From contig CM050672.1 in the NCBI GenBank assembly GCA_027574665.1, forward strand, positions 10,400,001 through 10,464,000: a stretch of 64,000 bases of DNA, given 5' to 3'. The translations under genes and the position numbers were made by a program. Under the pieces are notes generated by a model, which did no database searches, was not told the DNA's origin, and saw nothing but the letters and a program-made list of their open reading frames with translations. Of the stretch, positions 51,201 through 62,200 are shown piece after piece; positions within the stretch are counted from its first letter, which is position 1, and each line of letters opens with the position of its first letter. The stretch comes from Rhynochetos jubatus. Lineage: Eukaryota > Chordata > Aves > Eurypygiformes > Rhynochetidae.

Positions 51201-54200
51201 AGGCAGCCAAACTCCAGCCCACCTCCGGGAGAATCTCAAGAGCAGGGGGTGGAGCAAGCCAGGCCTCAAACCACGAGAAGCTCCAGCCCAAAAGGCAGCC
51301 AAAATTCAGCCCACCTGGAGGAGAATCTCAAGAGCAGGGTGTGGAGCAAGGCAGGCCTCAAACCAGGTGAAGCTCCAGCCGAAAAGGCAGCCAAACTCCA
51401 GCCCACCTCCGAGAGAATCTCGAGAGCAGGGGGTGGAGCAAGCCAGGCCTCAAACCACGAGAAGCTCCAGCCCAAAAGGCAGCCAAAATGCAGCCCACAT
51501 CCGGGAGAATATCAAGAGCAGGGGGTGGAGCAAGCCAGGCCTCAAACCACGAGAAGTTCCAGCCCAAAAGGCATCCAAAATGCAGCCCACATCAGGGAGA
51601 ATATCAAGAGCAGGGGGTGGAGCAAGCCAGGCCTCAAACCACGAGAAGCTCCAGCCCAAAAGGCAGCCAAAATGCAGCCCACATCCGGGAGAATATCAAG
51701 AGCAGGGGGTGGAGCAAGCCAGGCCTCAAACCACGAGAAGTTCCAGCCCAAAATGCAGCCAAAATGCAGCCCACATCGGGGAGAATATCAAGAGCAGGGG
51801 GTGGAGCAAGCCAGGCCTCAAACCACGAGAAGCTCCAGCCCAAAATGCAGCCAAAATCCAGCCCACATATGGGAGAATCTCAAGAGCAGGGGGTGGAGCA
51901 AGCCAGGCCTCAAACCACGAGAAGCTACAGACCAAAAGGCAGCCAAAATCCAGCCCACCTCCGGCAGAATATCAAGAGCAGGGGTTGGAGCAAGCCAGGC
52001 CTCAAACCACGAGAAGCTACAGACCAAAAGGCAGCCAAAATCCAGCCCACATCCGGGAGAATATCAAGAGCAGGGGGTTCGAGCAAGCCAGGCCTCAAAC
52101 CACGAGAAGCTCCAGCCCAAAAGGCAGCCAAAATGCAGGCCACCTCCGGGAGAATCTCAATAGCAGGGGGTGGAGCAAGCCAGGCCTCAAACCACGAGAA
52201 GTTCCAGCCCAAAAGGCATCCAAAATGCAGCCCACATCCAGGAGAATCTCAATAGCAGGGGGTGGAGCAAGCCAGGCCTCAAACCACGAGAAGCTCCAGC
52301 CCAAAATGCAGCCAAAATGCAGCCAACATCCGGGAGAATATCAAGAGCAGGGGGTGGAGCAAGCCAGGCCTCAAACCACGAGAAGCTCCAGCCCAAAAGT
52401 AAGCCAAAATCCAGCCCACATCCAGGAGAATCTCAAGAGCAGGGGGTGGAGCAAGGCAGGCCCCAAACCACGAGAAGCTCCAGCCCAAAAGGCAGCCAAA
52501 CTCCAGCCCACATCCGGGAGAATATCAAGAGCAGGGGGTGGAGCAAGCCAGGCCTCAAACCACGAGAAGCTCCAGCCCAAAAGGCAGCCAAAATGCAGCC
52601 CACTTCCGGGAGAATCTCAAGAGCAGGGGGTGGAGCAAGCCAGGCCTCAAACCACGAGAAGCTCCAGCCCAAAAGGCAGCCAAAATGCAGCCCACCTCCG
52701 GGAGAATATCAAGAGCAGGCGTTGGAGCAAGCCAGGGCTAAAACCACCAGAAGCTCCAGCCCAAAAGGCAGCCAAACTCCAGACCACCTCCGGGAGAATC
52801 TCAAGAGCAGGGGGTGGAGCAAGCCAGGCCTCAAACCACGAGAAGCTCCAGCCCAAAATAAAGCCAAAATCCAGCCCACGTCCGGGAGAATGTCAATAGC
52901 AGGGGGTGGAGCAAGGCAGGCCTCAAACCACGAGAAGCTCCAGCCCAAAATAAAGCCAAAATCCAGCCCACCTCCGGGAGAATCTCAATAGCAGTGGGTG
53001 GAGCAAGCCAGGCCTCAAACCACGAGAAGCTCCAGCCCAAAAGGCAGCCAAAATGCAGCCCACATCCAGGAGAATCTCAAGAGCAGGTGGTGGAGCAAGC
53101 CAGGGCTCAAACCACGAGAAGCTCCAGTCCAAAAGGCAGCCAAAATGCAGCTCACATCCGGGAGAATCTCAAGAGCAGGGGGTGGAGCAAGCCAGGCCTC
53201 AAACCACGAGAAGCTCCAGCCCAAAAGGCAGCCAAAATCCAGCCCACATCCGGGAGAATCTCAAGAGCAGGGGGTGGAGCAAGCCAGGCCTCAAACCACG
53301 AGAAGCTCCAGCCCAAAATGCAGCCAAAATGCAGCCAACATCCGGGAGAATATCAAGAGCAGGGGTTGGAGCAAGGAGGCCTCAAACCACGAGAACCTCC
53401 AGCCCAAAAGTAAGCCAAAATCCAGCCCACATCCGGGAGAATCTCAAGAGCAGGGGGTGGAGCAAGGCAGGCCTCAAACCACAAGAATATCCAGACCAAA
53501 TGGCAGCCAAAATGCAGCCCACATCCGGGAGAATCTCAAGAGCAGGGGATGGAGCAAGCCAGGCCTCAAACCACGAGAAGCTCCTGCCCAAAAGGCAGCC
53601 AAACTCCAGCTCACCTCCGGGAGAATCTCAAGAGCAGGGGGTGGAGCAAGCCAGGCCTCAAACCACGAGAATCTCCAGCCCAAAAGGCAGCCACAATGCA
53701 GCCCACATCCGGGAGAATCTCAAGAGCAGGGGGTGGAGCAAGCCAGACCTCAAACCACGAGAAGCTCCAGCCAAAAGGCAGCCAAACTCCAGCCCACCTC
53801 CGGGAGAATCTCAAGTGCAGGGGGTGGAGCAAGCCACGCCTCAAACCACGAGAAGCTCCAGCCCAAAAGGCAGCCAAACTCCAGCCCACATCCGGGAGAA
53901 TATCAAGAGCAGGGGGTGGAGCAAGCCAGGCCTGAAACCACGAGAAGCTCCAGCCCAAAAGGCAGCCAAAATGCAGCCCACTTCCGGGAGAATCTCAAGA
54001 GCAGGGGGTGGAGCAAGCCAGGCCTCAAACCACGAGAAGCTCCAGCCCAAAAGGCAGCCAAAATGCAGCCCACGTCCGGGAGAATATCAAGAGCAGGTGT
54101 TGGAGCAAGCCAGGGCTAAAACCACGAGAAGCTCCAGCCCAAAAGGCAGCCAAACTCCAGCCCACCTCCGGGAGAATCTCAAGAGCAGGGGGTGGAGCAA

Positions 54201-54224
54201 GCCAGGCCTCAAACCACGAGAAGC
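45284..54224. repeat. 4,417-bp (48-unit) tandem duplication with no mismatch found
   Basis: Bases 45284-49807 match 49701-54224 at an offset of 4,417 bp. Every place I compared is the same, including private variants: the GCCTGGCCTC unit (46472 and 50889), CACATATGGGAG (47449 and 51866), CCACAAGAATATCC (49071 and 53488), GAGAAGCTCCTGCCC (49158 and 53575) and CTCAAGTGCAGG. Long translations of the two copies also agree throughout (46002-48482 against 50419-52899). The one-base excess over 48 units is accounted for by one +2, one +1 and two -1 units. The left mismatch is at 45283/49700, the right at 49808/54225, and the copies overlap by 107 bp at 49701-49807, as unequal exchange within homologous units would leave. 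An assembly duplication would look the same. Confidence 0.92.
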
Positions 54225-57200
54225 TCCAGCCCAAAAGGCAGCCAAAATGCAGCCCACGTCCGGGAGAATCTCAAGAGCAGGGGGTGGAGCAAGCCAGGCC
54301 TCAAACCACGAGAAGCTCCAGCCCAAAATAAAGCCAAAATCCAGCCCACGTCCGGGAGAATCTCAATAGCAGGGGGTGGAGCAAGCCAGGCCTCAAACCA
54401 CGAGAAGCTCCAGCCCAAAAGGCATCCAAAATGCAGCCCACATCCAGGAGAATCTCAAGAGCAGGGGGTGGAGCAAGCCAGGGCTCAAACCACGAGAAGC
54501 TCCAGCCCAAAAGGCAGCCAAAATGCAGCTCACATCCGGGAGAATCTCAAGAGCAGGGGGTGGAGCAAGCCAGGCCTCAAACCACGAGAAGCTCCAGCCC
54601 AAAAGGCAGCCAAAATCCAGCCCACCTCCGGGAGAATCCCAAGAGCAGGGGGTGGAGCAAGCCAGGCCTTAAAAACCACGAGAAGCTCCAGCCCAAAAGG
54701 CAGCCAAACTCCAGCCCACCTCCGGGAGAATCTCAAGAGCAGGGGGTGGAGCAAGCCAGGCCTCAAACCACGAGAAGCACAAGCCCAAAATTCAGCCAAA
54801 ATGCAGCCCACCTGGAGGAGAATCTCAAGAGCAGGGTGTGGAGCAAGGTAGGCCTCAAACCAGGTGAAGCTCCAGCCGAAAATGCAGCCAAACTCCAGCC
54901 CACCTCCGAGAGAATCTCAAGAGCAGGGGGTGGAGCAAGCCAGGCCTCAAACCACGAGAAGTTCCAGCCCAAAATGCAGCCAAAATGCAGCCCACATCGG
55001 GGAGAATATCAAGAGCAGGGGGTGGAGCAAGCCAGGCCTCAAACCACGAGAAGCTCCAGCCCAAAAGGCAGCCAAAATGCAGCCCACATCCGGGAGAAAT
55101 TCAAGAGCAGGGTGTGGAGCAAGCCAGGCCTCAAACCACGAGAATCTCCAGCCCAAAAGGCAGCCAAAATGCAGCCCACATCCAGGACAATATCAAGAGC
55201 AGGGGGTGGAGCAAGCCAGGCCTCAAACCACGAGAAGTTCCAGGCCAAAAGGCAGCCAAAATCCAGCCCACCTCAGGGAGAATCTCAAGAGCAGGGGTTG
55301 GAGCAAGCCAGGCCTCAAACCACGAGAAGCTCCAGCCCAAAAGGCAGCCAAAATCCAGCCCACCTCCGGCAGAATATCAAGAGCAGGGGTTGGAGCAAGC
55401 CAGGCCTCAAACCACGAGAAGCTCCAGCCCAAAAGACAGCCAAACTCCAGCCCACCTCCGGGAGAATCTCAAGTGCAGGGGGTGGAGCAAGCCACGCCTC
55501 AAACCACGAGAAGCTCCAGCCCAAAAGGCAGCCAAACTCCAGCCCACATCTGGGAGAATATCAAGAGCAGGGGGTGGAGCAAGCCAGGCCTGAAACCACG
55601 AGAAGCTCCAGCCCAAAAGGCAGCCAAAATGCAGCCCACTTCCGGGAGAATCTCAAGAGCAGGGGGTGGAGCAAGCCAGGCCTCAAACCACGAGAAGCTC
55701 CAGCCCAAAAGGCAGCCAAAATGCAGCCCACCTCCGGGAGAATATCAAGAGCAGGTGTTGGAGCAAGCCAGGGCTAAAACCACGAGAAGCTCCAGCCCAA
55801 AAGGCAGCCAAACTCCAGCCCACCTCCGGGAGAATCTCAAGAGCAGGGGGTGGAGCAAGCCAGGCCTCAAACCACGAGAAGCTCCAGCCCAAAAGGCAGC
55901 CAAAATGCAGCCCACATCCGGGAGAATCTCAAGAGCAGGGGGTGGAGCAAGCCAGGCCTCAAACCACGAGAAGCTCCAGCCCAAAATAAAGCCAAAATCC
56001 AGCCCACGTCCGGGAGAATCTCAATAGCAGGGGGTGGAGCAAGCCAGGCCTCAAACCACGAGAAGCTCCAGCCCAAAAGGCATCCAAAATGCAGCCCACA
56101 TCCAGGAGAATCTCAAGAGCAGGTGGTGGAGCAAGCCAGGGCTCAAACCACGAGAAGCTCCAGCCCAAAAGGCAGCCAAAATGCAGCTCACATCCGGGAG
56201 AATCTCAAGAGCAGGGGGTGGAGCAAGCCAGGCCTCAAACCACGAGAAGCTCCAGCCCAAAAGGCAGCCAAAATCCAGCCCACCTCCGGGAGAATCTCAA
56301 GAGCAGGGGGTGGAGCAAGCCAGGCCTTAAAAACCACGAGAAGCTCCAGCCCAAAAGGCAGCCAAACTCCAGCCCACCTCCGGGAGAATCTCAAGAGCAG
56401 GGGGTGGAGCAAGCCAGGCCTCAAACCATGAGAAGCACAAGCCCAAAATTCAGCCAAAATCCAGCACACCTGGAGGAGAATCTCAAGAGCAGGGTGTGGA
56501 GCAAGGTAGGCCTCAAACCAGGTGAAGCTCCAGCCGAAAAGGCAGCCAAACTCCAGCCCACCTCCGAGAGAATCTCAAGAGCAGGGGGTGGAGCAAGCCA
56601 GGCCTCAAACCACGAGAAGCTCCAGCCCAAAAGGCAGCCAAAATGCAGCCCACATCCGGGAGAATATCAAGAGCAGGGGGTGGAGCAAGCCAGGCCTCAA
56701 ACCACGAGAAGTTCCAGCCCAAAATGCAGCCAAAATGCAGCCCACATCGGGGAGAATATCAAGAGCAGGGGGTGGAGCAAGCCAGGCCTCAAACCACGAG
56801 AAGCTCCAGCCCAAAAGGCAGCCAAAATGCAGCCCACATCCGGGAGAAATTCAAGAGCAGGGTGTGGAGCAAGCCAGGCCTCAAACCACGAGAATCTCCA
56901 GCCCAAAAGGCAGCCAAAATGCAGCCCACATCCAGGACAATATCAAGAGCAGGGGGTGGAGCAAGCCAGGCCTCAAACCACGAGAAGCTCCAGCCCAAAA
57001 GGCAGCCAAAATCCAGCCCACATGTGTGAGAATCTCAAGAGCAGGGGGTGGAGCAAGCCAGGCCTCAAACCACGAGAAGCTCCAGCCCAAAAGGCAGCCA
57101 AAATGCAGCCCACATCGGGGAGAATATCAAGAGCAGGGGGTGGAGCAAGCCAGGCCTCAAACCACGAGAAGTTCCAGGCCAAAAGGCAGCCAAAATCCAG

Positions 57201-59230
57201 CCCACCTCAGGGAGAATCTCAAGAGCAGGGGTTGGAGCAAGCCAGGCCTCAAACCACGAGAAGCTCCAGCCCAAAAGGCAGCCAAAATCCAGCCCACCTC
57301 CGGCAGAATATCAAGAGCAGGGGTTGGAGCAAGCCAGGCCTCAAACCACGAGAAGCTCCAGCCCAAAAGACAGCCAAACTCCAGCCCACATCCGGGAGAA
57401 TATCAAGAGCAGGGGGTGGAGCAAGCCAGGCCTGAAACCACGAGAAGCTCCAGCCCAAAAGGCAGCCAAAATGCAGCCCACTTCCGGGAGAATCTCAAGA
57501 GCAGGGGGTGGAGCAAGCCAGGCCTCAAACCACGAGAAGCTCCAGCCCAAAAGGCAGCCAAAATGCAGCCCACCTCCGGGAGAATATCAAGAGCAGGTGT
57601 TGGAGCAAGCCAGGGCTAAAACCACGAGAAGCTCCAGCCCAAAAGGCAGCCAAACTCCAGCCCACCTCCGGGAGAATCTCAAGAGCAGGGGGTGGAGCAA
57701 GCCAGGCCTCAAACCACGAGAAGCTCCAGCCCAAAAGGCAGCCAAAATGCAGCCCACGTCCGGGAGAATCTCAAGAGCAGGGGGTGGAGCAAGCCAGGCC
57801 TCAAACCACGAGAAGCTCCAGCCCAAAATAAAGCCAAAATCCAGCCCACGTCCGGGAGAATCTCAATAGCAGGGGGTGGAGCAAGCCAGGCCTCAAACCA
57901 CGAGAAGCTCCAGCCCAAAAGGCATCCAAAATGCAGCCCACATCCAGGAGAATCTCAAGAGCAGGTGGTGGAGCAAGCCAGGGCTCAAACAACGAGAAGC
58001 TCCAGTCCAAAAGGCAGCCAAAATGCAGCTCACATCCGGGAGAATCTCAAGAGCAGGGGGTGGAGCAAGCCAGGCCTCAAACCACGAGAAGCTCCAGCCC
58101 AAAAGGCAGCCAAAATCCAGCCCACCTTCGGGAGAATCTCAAGAGCAGGGGGTGGAGCAAGCCAGGCCTTAAAAACCACGAGAAGCTCCAGCCCAAAAGG
58201 CAGCCAAACTCCAGCCCACCTCCGGGAGAATCTCAAGAGCAGGGGGTGGAGCAAGCCAGGCCTCAAACCACGAGAAGCACAAGCCCAAAATTCAGCCAAA
58301 ATGCAGCCCACCTGGAGGAGAATCTCAAGAGCAGGGTGTGGAGCAAGGTAGGCCTCAAACCACGAGAAGCTCCAGCCGAAAAGGCAGCCAAACTCCAGCC
58401 CACCTCCGAGAGAATCTCAAGAGCAGGGGGTGGAGCAAGCCAGGCCTCAAACCACGAGAAGCTCCAGCCCAAAAGGCAGCCAAAATGCAGCCCACATCCG
58501 GGAGAATATCAAGAGCAGGGGGTGGAGCAAGCCAGGCCTCAAACCACGAGAAGTTCCAGCCCAAAATGCAGCCAAAATGCAGCCCACATCGGGGAGAATA
58601 TCAAGAGCAGGGGGTGGAGCAAGCCAGGCCTCAAACCACGAGAAGCTCCAGCCCAAAAGGCAGCCAAAATGCAGCCCACATCCGGGAGAAATTCAAGAGC
58701 AGGGTGTGGAGCAAGCCAGGCCTCAAACCACGAGAATCTCCAGCCCAAAAGGCAGCCAAAATGCAGCCCACATCCAGGACAATATCAAGAGCAGGGGGTG
58801 GAGCAAGCCAGGCCTCAAACCACGAGAAGCTCCAGCCCAAAAGGCAGCCAAAATCCAGCCCACATGTGTGAGAATCTCAAGAGCAGGGGGTGGAGCAAGC
58901 CAGGCCTCAAACCACGAGAAGCTCCAGCCCAAAAGGCAGCCAAAATGCAGCCCACATCGGGGAGAATATCAAGAGCAGGGGGTGGAGCAAGCCAGGCCTC
59001 AAACCACGAGAAGTTCCAGCCCAAAAGGCAGCCAAAATCCAGCCCACCTCAGGGAGAATCTCAAGAGCAGGGGTTGGAGCAAGCCAGGCCTCAAACCACG
59101 AGAAGCTCCAGCCCAAAAGGCAGCCAAAATCCAGCCCACCTCCGGCAGAATATCAAGAGCAGGGGTTGGAGCAAGCCAGGCCTCAAACCACGAGAAGCTC
59201 CAGCCCAAAAGGCAGCCAAAATGCAGGCCA
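54225..59230. repeat. 18-20-unit higher-order repeats (1,658 and 1,842 bp)
   Basis: Three successive blocks align. The CCCAAAATAAAGCC unit lies at 54322, 55980 and 57822, giving offsets of 1,658 bp (18 units plus 2) and 1,842 bp (20 units plus 2). The class R unit at 54669, 56327 and 58169 gives the same spacings. Inside the second comparison the offset is steady from about 56.0 to 57.4 kb. Inside the first it changes from 1,658 to 1,750 and then 1,934 bp before returning to a lower value, so single units were gained and lost. These blocks are older relatives of the blocks in the 4,417-bp duplication. Confidence 0.82.
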
Positions 59231-62200
59231 CCTCCGGGAGAATCTCAAGTGCAGGGGGTGGAGCAAGCCAGGCCTCAAACCACGAGAAGCTTCAGCCCAA
59301 AAGGCAGCCAAACTCCAGCTCACCTCCGGGAGAATCTCAAGAGCAGGGGGTGGAGCAAGCCAGGCCTCAAACCACGAGAAGCTCCAGCCCAAAAGGCAGC
59401 CAAAATGCAGCCCACATCCAGGAGAATATCAAGAGCAGGGGGTGGAGCAAGCCAGGCCTCAAACCAGGAGAAGCTCCAGCCCAAAAGGCAGCCAAAATGC
59501 AGCCCACATCCGGGAGAATCTCAAGAGCAGGGGGTGGAGCAAGCCAGGCCTCAAACCACGAGAAGCTCCAGCCCAAAATAAAGCCAAACTCCAGCCCACC
59601 TCTGGGAGAATCTCAATAGCAGGGGGTGGAGCAAGCCAGGCCTCAAACCACGAGAAGCTCCAGCCCAAAATGCATCCAAAATTCAGCCCACATCCAGGAG
59701 AATCTCAAGAGCAGGTGGTGGAGCAAGCCAGGGCTCAAACCACAAGAAGCTCCAGTCCAAAAGGCAGCCAAAATGCAGCTCACATCCGGGAGAATCTCAA
59801 GAGCAGGGGGTGGAGCAAGCCAGGCCTCAAACCACGAGAAGCTCCAGCCCAAAAGGCAGCCAAAATGCAGCCCACATCCGGGAGAATCTCAAGAGCAGGG
59901 GGTGGAGCAAGCCAGGCCTTAAAAACCACGAGAAGCTCCAGCCCAAAAGGCAGCCAAACTCCAGCCCACCTCCGGGAGAATCTCAAGAGCAGGGGGTGGA
60001 GCAAGCCAGGCCTCAAACCACGAGAAGCTCCAGCCCAAATTTCAGCCAAAATGCAGCCCACCTGGAGGAGAATCTCAAGAGCAGGGTGTGGAGCAAGCCA
60101 GGCCTCAAACCAGGTGAAGCTCCAGCCGAAAAGGCAGCCAAACTCCAGCCCACCTCCGAGAGAATCTCAAGAGCAGGGGGAGGAGCAAGGCAGGCCTCAA
60201 ACCACGAGAAGCTCCAGCCCAAAAGGCAGCCAAAATGCAGCCCACATCCGGGAGAATATCAAGAGCAGGGGTTGGAGCAAGCCAGGCCTCAAACCACGAG
60301 AAGCTCCAGCCCAAAAGGCAGCCAAAATCCAGCCCACCTCCGGCAGAATATCAAGAGCAGGGGTTGGAGCAAGCCAGGCCTCAAACCCCGAGAAGCTCCA
60401 GCCCAAAAGGCAGCCAAAATCCAGGCCACCTCCGGGAGAATCTCAAGAGCAGGGGGTGGAGCAAGCCAGGCCTCAAACCACGAGAAGCTCCAGCCCAAAA
60501 GGCATCCAAAATGCAGCCCACATCCAGGAGAATCTCAAGAGCAGGTGGTGGAGCAAGCCAGGGCTCAAACCACGAGAAGCTCCAGTCCAAAAGGCAGCCA
60601 AAATGCAGCTCACATCCGGGAGAATCTCAAGAGCAGGGGGTGGAGCAAGCCAGGCCTTAAAAACCACGAGAAGCTCCAGCCCAAAAGGCAGCCAAAATGC
60701 AGCCCACATCCGGGAGAATCTCAAGAGCAGGGGGTGGAGCAAGCCAGACCTCAAACCACGAGAAGTTCCAGCCCAAAAGGCAGCCAAAATGCAGCCCACA
60801 TTGGGGAGAATATCAAGAGCAGGGGGTGGAGCAAGCCAGGCCTCAAACCAAGAGAAGCTCCAGCCCAAAAGGCAGCCAAAATGCAGCCCACATCCGGGAG
60901 AAACTCAAGAGCAGGGTGTGGAGCAAGCCAGGCCTCAAACCACGAGAAGCTCCAGCCCAAAATGCAGCCAAAATGCAGCCCACATCCGGGAGAATCTCAA
61001 GAGCAGGGGGTGGAGCAAGCCAGGCCTCAAACCACGAGAAGCTCCAGCCCAAAAGGCAGCCAAAATCCAGCCCACATGTGGGAGAATCTCAAGAGCAGGG
61101 GGTGGAGCAAGCCAGGCCTCAAACCACGAGAAGCTCCAGCCCAAAAGGCAGCCAAAATGCAGCCCACATCGGGGAGAATATCAAGAGCAGGGGGTGGAGC
61201 AAGCCAGGCCTCAAACCAGGAGAAGCTCCAGCCCAAAAGGCAGCCAAAATCCAGCCCACCTCCGGGAGAATCTCAAGAGCAGGGGTTGGAGCAAGCCAGG
61301 CCTCAAACCCCGAGAAGCTACAGACCAAAAGGCAGCCAAAATCCAGCCCACATCCGGGAGCATATCAAGAGCAGGGGGTTCGAGCAAGCCAGGCCTCAAA
61401 CCACGAGAAGCTCCAGCCCAAAAGTAAGCCAAAATGCAGCCCACATCCGGGAGAATCTCAAGAGCAGGGGGTGGAGCAAGGCAGGCCTCAAACCACGAGA
61501 AGCTCCAGCCCAAAATAAAGCCAAAATCGAGCCCACCTCCGGGAGAATCTCAAGAGCAGGGGGTGGAGCAAGCCAGGCCTCAAACCACGAGAAGCTCCAG
61601 CCCAAAAGGCATCCAAAATGCAGCCCACATCCAGGAGAATCTCAAGAGCAGGTGGTGGAGCAAGCCAGGGCTCAAACCACGAGAAGCTCCAGTCCAAAAG
61701 GCAGCCAAAATGCAGCTCACATCCGGGAGAATCTCAAGAGCAGGGGTTGGAGCAAGCCAGTCCTTAAAAACCACGAGAAGCTCCAGCCCAAAAGGCAGCC
61801 AAACTCCAGCCCACCTCCGGGAGAATCTCAAGAGCAGGGGGTGGAGCAAGCCAGGCCTCAAACCACGAGAAGCTCCAGCCCAAAATTCAGCCAAAATGCA
61901 GCCCACCTGGAGGAGAATCTCAAGAGCAGGGTGTGGAGCAAGGCAGGCCTCAAACCAGGTGAAGCTCCAGCCCAAAAGGCAGCCAAACTCCAGCCCACCT
62001 CCGAGAGAATCTCAAGAGCAGGGGGTGGAGCAAGCCAGGCCTCAAACCACGAGAAGCTCCAGCCCAAAAGGCAGCCAAAATGCAGCCCACATCCGGGAGA
62101 ATATCAAGAGCAGGGGGTGGAGCAAGCCAGGCCTCAAACCACGAGAAGCTCCAGCCCAAAAGGCAGCCAAAATCCAGCCCACCTCCGGCAGAATATCAAG

